Source of the DNA: Hemerocallis citrina
Taxonomy: Eukaryota; Streptophyta; Magnoliopsida; Asparagales; Asphodelaceae
DNA: 64,000 bases
Assembly: GCA_017893485.1 (NCBI GenBank)
Contig: JACEHZ010000588.1
Span: 434,001-498,000 of the forward strand
Direction of reading: 5' to 3'
Position numbers and translations under genes: made by a program. Under the pieces are notes generated by a model. The model did no database searches. It saw only the letters and a list, made by a program, of their open reading frames with translations, and had not been told where the DNA came from. Positions 35,833 through 48,300 of the stretch are shown here, one piece after another; position 1 is the stretch's first letter; every line of letters starts with the position of its first letter.

Positions 35833-36447
35833 TGTTACCGCTAAATCTAGTGTGGGGGCAAACAGATAGTATTGTGGATTCTTGGAAAACTCGAATAGCA
35901 AACCTGAAGCCTGTTCCGCTTGAGTTTGACAATTGACTCCTGCCGTTCACCTGCAAAAAGTGCGAGACACCGGAGTTGATCCCGGCGTCGTACCCTCCGA
36001 CGCTCAAGTTAGTAATCAGGAATGATTATGAAAGAGCGTAAATTGGCAAAAGATTGATTACCTCTTAATAGTGGTGGATGGGGGGTATTTATAGTCGCCT
36101 TAGGGATCATATTAGGAATGTAATCCTGTGATCAGATAAGGAATGTAATCCCTGTGATCAGATTAGGAATGTAATCCCAAATTCCCAGTGAAAGGATAGA
36201 TGTGAATCAGGGCCGTTGATTAGGATCAATCAGAGACCCTAATTTTATCCTGCTGGACCGGGTTTGCTGCGGGTTAGGACCCGCACCTAGTTGGAGATGG
36301 ATCCGTTCGTGGGTTATTGGGTCTTGAAGAAAGACCTAGTTCCCATTTCAGACCCGTTAGTAGGTGAAATTACCATTTTACCCCTGAGCTTTAAGATTCG
36401 TGTCCGATGTGAACGGTCCCGATTTAATCCTATTTTTAGCCATATCA
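35833..36447 (-). repeat. 5' LTR of the gag-only element
   Basis: 615-bp partner of 25520-26136. A minus-strand TATAAATA lies at 36086-36093. An internal near-repeat (GATCAGATTAGGAATGTAAT variants) occurs three times at about 36108-36178. Confidence 0.92.
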
Positions 36448-36660
36448 TTTACATTTTAACAATTTATTGATTTTTTTTTTAAATTTTTTTTGTTGAAAAG
36501 GGTTTGTTGCTAGTCAGGGTAAGAGAAAGTGGGCGATGAATAGTCAAGAGTATTAGAGTAATTTTATTATCGACGTTGTCCGGTAGAGGAAGGAGGTCGT
36601 AAACAAAAAAATGTTTAAAAAAAGGCCTGGGTGAACATAGTTTTCTCCTAAAAATGTTTT
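36448..36660 (+). pseudogene. Relic of a TOC159-like 3' flank (part 2)
   Basis: The stretch aligns with 56998-57145, downstream of the TOC159-like gene. 'gggtaagagaaag' and 'gtcaagagtattagagtaattttatta' match 'gggtaagagaaag' and 'atcaagagtacaagcgtaattttgtca'. It continues the relic interrupted at 25519. 36661-36819 has no recognisable feature. Confidence 0.7.
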
Positions 36661-36822
36661 AAAAAGGTCAGGGTTCAGATTCAATTAGGAATGCAGTTGG
36701 GAAGTGCGAGTTTAGTGCAATCTAGAATGCAGTTGCCAATTATGTTCTAAGGTGAACATAGTTTTCTCCTAAACACTATTTTGACACAAGTGTTGGAGTT
36801 GGATTATTATGGCATTTACTTA

Positions 36823-38571
36823 GGGGGCGTTTGGTAGGCAGTAATGTATAAGGGAATCTAGGATTACCCTCTTGATTACCTGGTTTGGTAAGACATAGGT
36901 ATAGTTTTGTAAATAATCTTAAATTTCCAGGGTTATCAAAATAATTAGTTTGGAAGGATAAACATTTCCCTTGAAAAGGGTGGGATTTGTGGATTCCTCC
37001 ACATAAAATATGAGTGAGATTATTGCAAACCCAAAACACCCTCGTTTCTCTCTCCTCCCCGTTTCTCTCTCCCCGTCACTGAATCTCGCTCAAATCCTAA
37101 GACCCACTGTTCATCTGTCTTCCCAACCTTCCTCCGGCCATTTTCGACGACCTCCCTGTTCGTCGATCTCCCGTCGTCAACCACCCTTCGTCGACATCCC
37201 CTGTCAACGCCGGTGCCACCCAGTTGTCCCCCCTTCCCGCCCTACCTCTTCCTTGTTCTCGATAAACTCCATTCAAAACCCCAAATCTTCTTCCAACCTG
37301 TTCGAGATAGTTGTCGTCATACCAACCTGCACAATGCCAAATTTGGAAGAATCTACTTCCCTGGCCTTACTCAATTCCCCAGCCCCCTCTGCAAAGAAAC
37401 CATTAATTTTTTCCACTTTTCTCAGATCCTTTTGACAATTGTTGACTTCCACGTATCCCTTCGTAGCATCTTTAATGAATCCATCAAATCTTAGCTCTCT
37501 GGTCTTGATCGAACGATTCTCTATCATCTTCCTTGCTAGCCACCTGTTTCCCTTTGCGACATTGTTCCTCCATGTCGCATTCGGTCACTGTCGGTGACTC
37601 AACTTCTTACTCCACTTTAACCTTCACTTTATACTATCTTCCAAGATAGCACATTCTAATGATCTCTGGTAGCAGATGAAACTCGTTGCATGAACTTTTG
37701 ATTCTGTTCTGAGAATGAAGATTAGTTTCCATATCAATTTCTTCAACCCAAGCAACTCCTTCAAAAAATCGATCAAAACCCTCTCACATCTACCAAGAAA
37801 GTGGGAACTATTTGACATAATCCAAGTAGATTATAAAGCATTTCCTGTACCACATACCCACTTCCAAGGAAACGTCAGAAAGTTAAGATAAAGTCATCGC
37901 TTTTGATGCTTCCCAGTATTAGAATTTCTTCAACTTTAGTTTCCGACCCACAAGGGAGACCAAGTAGTTGTGTTCTCGGTGAACTTGAAGATATTCCAAT
38001 CACAGCTTTCCGGTGATGTGTGAATGAATATTTCTTCGAGAATCCTTCCCTCAGTGGGTTGCCCTAGGATCACACGAACCACAGTTTGGAAATTAATATC
38101 ATTCTCAGTCTCTATCATTTTCTCTATTTGCTACGTGTTATAGCTTTTCTTGGACTTTTCTCCATTTCCGGAGTCTGAATAACCTTTTTAGTATTCATCA
38201 TTCTCTGTTCACGATCACCGGTTTCATTTTTTAGTAATCTATTTGTTAATTTACAAAAGTTTTATAAGATATATATCAGTATTGCTTTTGCACATGCATG
38301 CATATACATCAATTACTAAATTAGATAACTTTTATATTTATTTATTTTTAAATAAAGCCAAAAGGGTATTTTCGGTAATGTCTACTATAGAGATGGATTG
38401 ATGGGAATGAATTGTTCTATACCAAACATGCTAATAAAGTATTCCCAGGCATGTAATGTCGAATACCAAACATAGTATTGCAATATTCCTGGAAATCTTC
38501 ATTCCCACCCTCATATTCCTGGAAATCCACTAATTTCTGGGAATTCTCCAATCCACGTACCAAACGTCCCC
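36823..38571. mobile_element. PIF/Harbinger-type non-autonomous DNA element, TSD TTA
   Basis: The inverted ends GGGGGCGTTTGGTA and TACCAAACGTCCCC are flanked by TTA at 36820-36822 and 38572-38574. The 1749-bp interior has no transposase. Subterminal regions repeat TGGTTTGGTA/ATACCAAACA and TTCCTGGAAATC motifs. A Pro/Ser-rich open frame at 37010-37435 shows no recognisable domain and is left as non-coding. The element ends 300 bp upstream of the TOC159-like start codon. Confidence 0.85.
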
Positions 38572-38574
38572 TTA

Positions 38575-38871
38575 GAGCGCAGTTGCCAACTGTGTCAACC
38601 AAAATAGAGTCAAGCGCAATCGGGAACTGCGAGTTTCTATTTTGAGAATTAGTTTTGAAAGTGATCTATTTTGAAAGTTAGTTTGAAAAGTGGCCCATTT
38701 TGGGGAAAAATCTTACTCGGAGGGGAAACCACCTCGATTTCCCTCCATAAATAGAACCAGATAACGGCAAAACCAAACCAAACTAGATGAACCCATAAAA
38801 CCCCTAATCGCCGCCGCCGCTCCTTCTTAGCCGGAGAACTCTCTGACAATCCACGAACTGCAAATCGCCGC
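38575..38871 (+). promoter_or_regulatory. Proximal promoter and 5' leader of the TOC159-like gene
   Basis: A TATA-like CATAAATAG lies at 38746-38754, about 120 bp before the start codon. A tiny upstream frame (ATG at 38787, three codons then TAA) and a CCGCCGCCGC tract lie in the presumed leader. An in-frame TGA at 38788-38790 shows that no earlier in-frame start exists. All distal promoter sequence is displaced by the PIF-type insertion. Confidence 0.5.
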
Positions 38872-39339
38872 ATGGAACCCACCTACTACACTTCCCCCCT
38901 CTCAGAAGATAACCTCATTGATGACGTCGGCGGTGATGGGTTAAGTTTTCTTAATCGGAACCCTAATTTGGAGGAAGAGGGAATTAGTAGGGGTTTGGAT
39001 GGAAATTTTGTTGCTTTGGAGGGAAATCATGAGAAAGGTAGAGTCTTGGAAGGTTTGGAGGATGAAGATGGGAATGTGGATAGGGTTTTAGGTGGAAATC
39101 CTAATTCGGGAGAGAATTTTGATGAAATTTTGGATGATATCGGCGAGGAGATTGGCAATGTTGAACCTGATTTGGAAGTTGAGAAGTTTGATGTGGAGAA
39201 GGAAGAGGACGTTGAAGTGAAGTCGGAGGATGTGGAAGTAGTGATATTTGGTGATGTTGAGGGTCGAGAAGTTGGCGATGGCATTGAAGATAGAGAAGTT
39301 GGGAATGGCGTTGCGGGTACTGATCAAGATCTTAGTCCT
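38872..39339 (+). CDS. TOC159-like: TOC159-like exon 1: acidic domain start
   Basis: 156 codons, MEPTYYTSPLSEDNLIDD..., with long Glu/Asp/Val/Gly runs typical of the intrinsically disordered A domain. It ends in phase 0 at the donor CCT|GTAAGT (39340). Confidence 0.85.
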
Positions 39340-42300
39340 GTAAGTGTTCATGTTTTCAAAATGTTATTTTTTTTTTAAATTTTCACCTCCGGTAAGGCAT
39401 CAATTATATCAAAATTATTAGAATGAAAATATTAAACCATCATCTTTACCACAACTTTGGAGTTTTGGTATATGGGAAGAAGAGCCAGGATTGATCAAAA
39501 AGGGGGACAAAAATAAAAAAATATAGCTCATATATAAAAAATAATTCAATTGCTTTACTCGAACCCACAAACTTTCAATTTATTAACAAACACACTAGCA
39601 ATATATCATACCAGTAGTTTTGGAATATTTTTGGAGAGGCCAACCTTTGACAATTATAAATATTTTAGAAAATCTTATAGCCCAAAATCGTTTTTTCTTA
39701 AACTTTGTAGGACCCCCCTAGATCTGTCCCTGGCTATCGGTAGGATTTTCCACATGGTACCAGAGCATCCCAAATTCGAATCCCACCAGCTGTTCTTGAA
39801 GCACATAAATAAAAAATATTGGTGCGAACAGTCCAGGTCCTGGCTGACAAAGATGGCCATCAACATGCGGGAACGTATTAGAATATAAATATTAAACCCT
39901 CATCTTTGCCACAACTTTAGAGTTTTGGTCTATTGGTAGAGTCTTTCACAGAGCTGTGTTGGGTTTATATGTCTTGCATACTAATCGGATGAGAAGAGAA
40001 GACGGTGTTGCGACAAGAGGAATCAAGGCGTTTGGAACCGTTTGGAAGCAAGTAGCAACAACAACAACAGGGACAACCAGCAAGACAGTCGACTATCCAC
40101 TTGGACATTCGATCGATGTGCTCTCTAGATTGACAATGGCCAATTGCGATCGACTGCATTTTTGGGCAATCGACACCGTTGTTGCTGAAGGCAGTATCAG
40201 GTATTGGGTCTTGGTGATTCGATTGAAACCTGACTTGTTCTCCAAGTTAGATCATACAACTCTCTTTGTATGCTTATCTTTTTAGTATACATTGAATGAT
40301 TATTGTATCAAGAATAGCAAACTAGGGTTTCTCTAGTTTCGTATATAATCAATGTAACAACTCAAAGAAAATGTATGATTCTATTGAGTGCCGAATAGAA
40401 AAAAGAGAGTACTTCACCTGAGAGGTGAGTGAATTGTCATTGTAAATAGCAAGTATTTTCAGTTAGGCTTGAGTGAGGTTCGTCATGAGAATTGTAATGT
40501 TTGTATCTTTTTTAGTTGAATAATATCTTTGTTTTTCCCCTTCGAATTAGGGCTTGCAAAACCCGGACACATATTGTGTGCTTTGTGTGATTGGTGTGAT
40601 TTACTATTTGCTTGATAGTTTACATAATCGTGTCGAAAACTCAACAAGATCCGACGCATAATTCCTAACAATTGGTATCAGAGCATCGGGTTTATGGGTT
40701 TGTTCATGTTTCTTGGAGAATATGGCATATCAGAGTACGAAGATCAAGCTGTTTGACGGTAAGATCAACTTTAATCTCTGGAAGGTAGACATGTATGATA
40801 CATTGGTTCAAAATGACTTGCATATTGCCCTAGAAGGTGATAAAGGAAAACTAACTGACATGAAGCAGAAAATGTGGAATGAGATTGTGAGAAGGCCTTG
40901 AGCTTAATCCAGCTACAATTAGCTGACCAAGTCAAGTGTGATTTTCTTCATGAGACAAGTGCGGTGAGTTTATGGGCAAGACTCAAAACTGGCTACTCGA
41001 GATCATCGTTATTGGTTCGGATATACTAGAAGAGAAAGATGTTTCTTTTCAATATGAAGGAAGGTACCCATCTTGAAGATCATATTGTGGAGTTCAATAG
41101 GGTAATATTAGAACTGAAGGCAATACACACGGATGATCTAAGAGAATATAATAAAGCTTTCAACTAGATATATTCACTGTCAGTTTCATTTGATCACTTG
41201 ACAACTACCATGCTACACGGAAAATCTGCCAAGGAAACATACAGTAGCTGGGGTGATCAAGGGTTTGAAGGAAGATTAACTTTGGAAGGAGACTCGTAAA
41301 GCAGATTCTATTTCTATAAGTTGCTTGGCGGAGGATGGTGATACTTCAATCGAAAGGGATATGACACATAATGGTAAGATTCATTGCCATCATTGCAGAG
41401 GAATTAGGCATTACAGAAGGGATGGTTGCAAGTAGTTGAATTAGCAGGGTGCACACGTGGTCAGCCCATTGAATCATGTGATGACTTTGATTGTTTTTTG
41501 TTTCAAGTTCTTCAGATATGAATTTTGGCTGGTTTCTTGATTCGGAAAGTTCTTCTCATATTTGGTCCGAGAGGGAGATGTTTTCTACTTACAAGCCTAC
41601 AAGAGGTCATTGTGTGAGAACGACGATTGGTGAGGTTTGTGAAGTAGTGGGTGAGGGAACAGTTGAGTTGGAGATGCCAGATAGTAAATGGTTCACATTA
41701 GAAGAGATTATGCATATTCCTTTAATGAAACAAAATCTGATATTCTTAGGGACTCTAGATTCTTGTGGCTGCATGTACATAGCTCGATGTGGAGTTTTGA
41801 CAGTTTGGGAGAGTCGTCTTAAGGTGATGAAGAGTAAGAGTGAAGAGTAAGAGGGAGATTGGGCAGGGTGAGCACAACCTCTACCAACTTTGTGGGAACA
41901 AAAAAATTCGGCCGAGTTTGGAATTTTATTGTTTCTAAATCATCATATAGTTTACCGTCACAAGAATCACCGAAGTGAGATTATCACGTTCGAATACCGT
42001 CGGAAAGTGGAGAAAGCCCTAGGGTTGGTAGAGTTCGCGCGGAGGCTAGCACCTTCGTGTTCACACATACCATAGTGTGCCCTTGAAAGAGGCATACGAT
42101 TAGAGAAAAACAGATTGAGGTAGATTCAACTAGCCGGAAAAGTCATTGAGCCAGGTTATTTTCAAGAAGAGATGAAAGAGTCTATAAGAGTTTTAATCAC
42201 ACATGTGTGGATTCATGAGTATGCAATCCAAGGTGAAAATTGTTGGGTTTATATCTTGCATACTAATTGGATGAGTAGAGAAGACGATGTTGCGATGAGA

Positions 42301-45300
42301 GGAATGAGGCGGTTGAAAGCTTTTGAAAGCAAGCATCAACAGCAGTAGTAGGGACAGCCAGCAAGACAGTCCACTGTCCACTTGGACAGTCAACTAATGT
42401 GCTCTCTGGGTTGGCAGTGGCCAATTGCGGTTGACTGCACTTTTGGGCAGTCGGTCGCGTTGTGGCAAAAGGCAGAATCGGGTATTGGGTCTTGGTGATT
42501 TGATTGAAGCCCGACTTGTTCTCCAGGTTAGATCGTACGGCTCTCATATTATGGTTATCTCTTCAGTATACATCGGATGGATGGTTATTGTATCAAGAAT
42601 AGCAAATTAGGGTTTCTTTAGTTCTCTATATAATCAATGTAACTGCTTAAAGAAAATATATGATTTTATTGAGTGCCGAATAGAAAACAAGAGGACTTCA
42701 TCAAAGATGTGCGTGAATTCTCCATTGTAAGCAGTAAATATTTCTAGTTAGGCTTTAGAGACGGTCGTGGTGAGAGTTGTAACTCTTGTATCTTCTCTAC
42801 TTGAATAATATCTCAGTTTTTCTCCCTCGGATTAAGACTTGCCCAAACCGGGACAAATATTGTGTATTTTGTGTGTTTAGTGTGATCTAATATTTGCTTG
42901 GTGGTTAGTATTGATCGTGTGGAAGACTCGGCAAGATCCGGCGCATAATTTCTAACAAGGTGAATGTTGTAAATGTTAACATGCATAGAATTTCCATTCA
43001 TATGATCATAATATTATTTGTTATAGAATCATTTAAAATTATTACATACCTTTTATATCATGTGTTTGAATATCGGTTGAGATCAAAGTTGTCAAATCGT
43101 GTATCATTTTCTTGTATAATGTATTGTATATCATATCATATCGTATCATATATCATAAGTATTTGTCACATACTCAAAAAGGTCATTTTAGTGATCTTAA
43201 AGACTATATATACTTTAAAAACATGAACAAATTTATAACTTGGATTGCGTTGACAACCAGTAACAAGTGCTAAAGACTTTTTTCTGCATTCATAAAGCTT
43301 ACAAAACCGATGCTTGCTATCTGGTAGTTTACCGATTTAAGAAAGCACGACAAAGGGGAAAGGACTAAACCTTAAAGTCATAATTATTTGAAAATTTGAG
43401 GCATTGCGGTTTGCAACCTTTACTTTTTTATAGAATTATAATTATCCTCAAGTAAAACTACATGGAGGGTGTGGAATTTTGGTGAGTGGTCCACATAAAA
43501 TAATGTAAACCTCATTTTTTTCATTTTATCTTCTTCAAAACCTTATTTTTCAGCCTCAAAACATTCTTTTTTTAGCCTAAGAGTATATAAAAAAAACACA
43601 AAAACTATTGACGACAACACAGAATACAAGAAGAAAAGGAAGAGAATAGAAGAAAGTAGGGAGGAGGGGATCACACTTGTTGACAGTGAGAGATCTCAAA
43701 GCTAAAGTTTTTGTCGGAGTCGATGACGATGGTAGTTGCGGAAAGCAAAGAAGGCGAGAAGAGTAGAAGCAAAGAAAAAATGAAATGACAGGCCCTATCT
43801 TATCCCTTTCTGTTCTATTTTTTTAAATCACATCAAACTGTATCATTTCATATTGTGATTCGGCCGATACGTGTCGGTATAAATGATACATTTACTGTAT
43901 AGTATGATACTTAACACCCTTCGATACATGCCTCTAATACGTGTCGATCTCCACTTGAATCATCTCGTATCGTATGACACTAACAACACTGGTTGAGACC
44001 AAGACAAGATTATGAAATTAACCGGGAGAAATGTATTGGATGCTAAAGTTAACCGGGAGAAATGTAAACTTAAATGAAAATTATGAAATAAATAATCCAG
44101 CAATAAGGAATTTTGTTGATATAATACACGATGGATGAGACAACAGAATGGAGAGAGAGCACATGAGAAAGGGACCGCCTTGAAGAGCACTAATAAAATA
44201 ATTATGTACTTTTACAGTGTCTATTTGTATGATGATATAAAGAAAACATTTATACAATTTATATTTCGTTGATCAAACTAACCAAGTAGTCTCACAGGAT
44301 AACTATGATATATTTCTTATAAAGTTAGCAAAATTGAGTATGAATGATTTGTTTAGGATTTAATTTTGTTTTAATTTTATTGTTTGTAATATTTTTTATT
44401 AAATTTTAAAACATTTTGAGAATGCAATTGATGTAAACTTAACCCTAGGTAGAGATTTTTCAAGAATATTAAAAGATTAAGTTTAACAACATGTAATGCG
44501 GATCCAGTTAGAAATTAAAACAATTAATTGGTTCAATGAATTTTTAAGATATGAGATAAGTGTAACAAACCCAATTATAATTCAATCCTACTAATCAATT
44601 ATTATATACCTAAGCATTCTGAAAAGTAAGATATGCAATAAAGATTCGTACGCTAATTAGTAATTTGAAGCACACTCTCAATATTTATGGACGACAGATA
44701 AATCAGATAATATTTTAGAGACAATAGACAGTAACACAAATAATGAAGACGTGGAAAGAAGTTACCACGATTCGATGGAAGGGATCGCTGCCACAGAGAG
44801 AGAGGTCACAGGCGTTGGTGTACTGATGGGGGTCAACGGCAGCAAAGGGGACTTCGGCGGTCGACGGCAAGGCTGCAGGCTGCGGCGGTGGTTGTGGACA
44901 ACGATATTGGCAGCGACGAAGGTGCTGCAGTCGACTTCGGGTGGTGGTTGACGAGGACAGCGGTCAGGGAGGGATGCAGGGAAAGAGGGAGGACGACAAC
45001 GACGGTGGCAGTTGGTGGTTGTGCAGGATGTGAGGGCGATGGTGGAACGCGGAGGGTGGCGCTTGGGAGTGAAGTCGATGGGTGCTGCGGGGTGGTCGGT
45101 TGTAGGACATCGGGGCTATGAGGAGGTCGCGATCGATGACGGAGGGGATGTGGCGCTGGGGGGAGGGGTTTCGACGACGGTGAGGGTGAAGATCGGGAGG
45201 GGGAGAGGAAGGTGATGAAGAAGAATTAGGGTTATAAGTGGTTTTGGGGATTATGGTTTGGAATTGTTAATTTGGGGATTTTTGTGTAGTTTTAGAGTTT

Positions 45301-48300
45301 ATCACAAACCCTAATACTTTATTAGGATTCCTCACGAACCCTAATAATTCTCTCAATTATCTCACACAAAAAAAGAGATGACGAGCAAAAACTCAACACA
45401 ATAATTTTTTTAATCAAGAATAGCATGCTTATTTCATTAATCAAGAGGCCTATACATAGGCTCAAAATAAATTTCAATACAAATCTCCAAAATATTCTAA
45501 TGCATAAAATAAAGGGTGCAAAAACTACTACATAGGGCCAAATCTCAAAATAAACTAAACAGAATTGATGTCCTCATCAGTAATCCCCAAAATGTTTGAT
45601 CGATCAGCTCAACTGATGAAGACATCAGTTTTGTTTTGTTTTATTTTGAGATTTAGCCATATATAGTAGTTTTGCAATTTGCACACTCTATTTTCTGTAT
45701 TTGAATATTTTAGAAATTTGTCTTGAGATTTTGTTTTGAGCCTATATATAGACCTTAAGAATAATAAGGAATGCTATTATTGATTACAAAATTACTGTAT
45801 TGAGTTATTGCTTTGCATTTTTTTTTGTGATACCATAAAAAATTATTAGGGTTTGTGAGAAATCCTGAGAAAGTATTAGGTTTTGTGACAAGTTTTAACT
45901 ACACCCCCAAATCCCTAATTAATTAAAACCTTAACCTACTCCTAATCCCCTTCATCTTCTCTTTCAACCGCCATCTCTCTTTCTTCTCATTTTCAACTTG
46001 AGAACCCATCATCCCAACTCCTCCTCACACCCGCAGAAGCCCTCACCTTCCCCCTTCACCCTTACCATTAAACTCCCTCGTCCTCTCCCTCGCGCGACCA
46101 CCCCGAACGACAGCAACCCCGGCGCCATCTTCTCTCTGCCCACCGCCTCTGCCGTCACCCTTCACCGACCACCTCTATCACCTTCCTCTTCCACCCCGAT
46201 CCCCCACATCTGAAACCCTCATCAGCAAATCCTCTTCCGCCGAGCCCGAATTCCACATATTCACCTCAAATTCGAAACCCTAATCACCAAATCCACTTCA
46301 AATCCAAACCCCTAATTCTCACATCAAGGAACGGAGTTTTTAGGAGTACGACGCACATCGACAACACACGTCGACGATCAGCAAACTCTTCATCTCCATT
46401 TGTGGCGACGCCACTTCCATACAATCTCGGTAAACTCTTTTCACTTCTCAAATACTTGTGATAATACTGCTTTATCATCTCTAGATTATTATCTGAATTA
46501 TCTGTCGTCCACAAATATTGAGTGTGTGCTTCTACTTGTCAATTAGTGTACGAATCGATATTGAATATCTTACTTGCTAATCACACTTAGGTATATTTAT
46601 TGATTGTTAGGCCTGAACTTTAATTGGGTTTGTTAAACTTATTTCATCTTTTGATAATCCATCAAACCAATGATTAGTTTAAATTTCTAACTTAATCCGC
46701 ATTACATGGTAGTAAACTTAATCTCTTAAATATTCGTGGAAATTCTCTACTTAGGGTTAAGTTTACATTATCAATATTTTTCCGAAATGATAAACCAATG
46801 CCATTGTTAGATGGCTGATACCAAACCTGATACCAAGTTTAAATTTCTAACTTAATCTGCATTACATGTTGGTAAACTTAATCTTTTAAATATTCTTGAA
46901 AATTCTCTACTTAGGGTTAAGTTTACATCATCAACCTTTTCCCGAAATGCTAAACCAATGCCATTGTTAGATGGCTGATACCAAACCTGATACCAAGTTT
47001 CCAAACCATGCTTTATTTTAAAAAATGGACGCCATTCCTCCTGATTTGATCCAAAAATTATTGCTTAATGCATTTTCTTATAAATAGAGAAGAGGGTATG
47101 TGATATGCATTGTTTTTTGTTGGGAGGTTGGGGGGGGGGGTTAAAGATATGATATGCATGTGTTGATCAAATTGATTTAAGCTAAGACTGAAACGACGTC
47201 ATTTAAAAAACTCATTAAAATTAATGGATAATACTCCCAGAGTTTAACATTTTATTTTAACATGATGGTTGTCAAAATTTACATGAAATATAGAACAATT
47301 TTTTTTGTAGTTTGGAAGTTGTAATTGACAGTTGTTAATAATATTGGAGAGTTGACTTCTATGTTGCACGGACACTTCTAGTGGTAGTCGTATTGTGTCT
47401 TGCACTCGTGCTGGACATCCGAATCTAACATGACACTTGATATATTAGGGTTGTTTTTCAAACTTTTCTCCTTCATCTCACACCATTTCCATGTCTGTGC
47501 TTATTACGTTGACTTGTTTTCCTACCAAGAAAAAAAAATCCCTTTTAAATGTTTTTATTGTATACAAATATAAGAGGTGTTTGATTATTTTTCATTAAAA
47601 ATCAAGTAAATGGTAATATATCATCATCTTCATCTAAGCCTTGTGATGTAAAACCAATCCTAAAATAGAGAATTTCCAAGAATTTTAATGGGTTAATTTT
47701 ACCAACATGAAAGTGCTGATCTAAGTTAGAAATTTTTAACAGTTAACGGGTTTGATGGGTTTTCAAAAATTGAATCAAATGTAACAGTCCCAATTAATAA
47801 TTCAACCTTATAATCAATAAGTAAATCCCTACGTGTTTTAGCAAGTAAAAAGTGCAATATCGATTCGTACTCTATTCTAGCATGTGGATCACTCAATCTC
47901 AGTATTTTGTGGTCGACAGGCAAATTAGATAATATTCTAGATAATATGGCAGTAAAACACAAATACTTAATAAAGGAAAGATTATACCGAATGTGAAGAA
48001 ACCAGTGTCAATCTCAGAGTTGAGCAGCAACAAAGATCTCGGCAGTCACAACGAACAAAGGCAGCAACGAGGCCAAGCGCTGGCAGATCCGGCGGCGATG
48101 TTGCGTCGACGTCGCCGGCGGTCGGTGCGACGGGCAGTGGAGGGCGGCGCCGGTGTGGGGGGTCTTAGGTTGGTGGTGGAGGAAGAAGGCGACGGGATGG
48201 AAGGGGTTATGGTGTAGGGGACTGTGGTTGGGGTTCGGGGAAGGGATTTGGGATCGGGAGTGGAGGAGGAAAAGGGGGCGATGCTGATGGGGGAGAGGAT

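Larger units (their letters stand above)
25520..36447 (-). mobile_element. Gag-only LTR retrotransposon (TR-GAG-like) with an internal minisatellite
   Basis: LTRs of 617 bp (25520-26136) and 615 bp (35833-36447), both TGTTACCGC...CATATCA, flank a 9.7-kb interior. Flanking TTTAT/TTTAC is a TSD with one change. On the minus strand the 5' LTR is followed by TGGCGCCGTCTGTGAGA (primer binding site), then a broken Ty3/Gypsy-type gag (35781-33958), then tandem arrays and a GC-rich region. No pol domain is found. A 2925-bp solo LTR is nested inside. The two LTRs differ at about 33 positions plus two indels (about 5%). The gag type and primer site suggest the Tat/Ogre-Retand side of Ty3/Gypsy. Confidence 0.9.

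Noticed and set aside
37010..37435. Ser/Pro-rich frame of 141 codons in the PIF-type element
   Set aside because: No transposase or host domain, and biased composition; it could be a captured exon but nothing supports it.
39463..39956. Possible SINE heads (GGTCTATTGGTAGAG at about 39926) near the Copia element
   Set aside because: No B box follows across the Copia insertion, and only a duplicated block of about 60 bp is clear.
43085..43990. Repeated TATCGTATCATAT stretches suggesting a MITE
   Set aside because: No terminal inverted repeats or TSD could be found by eye.
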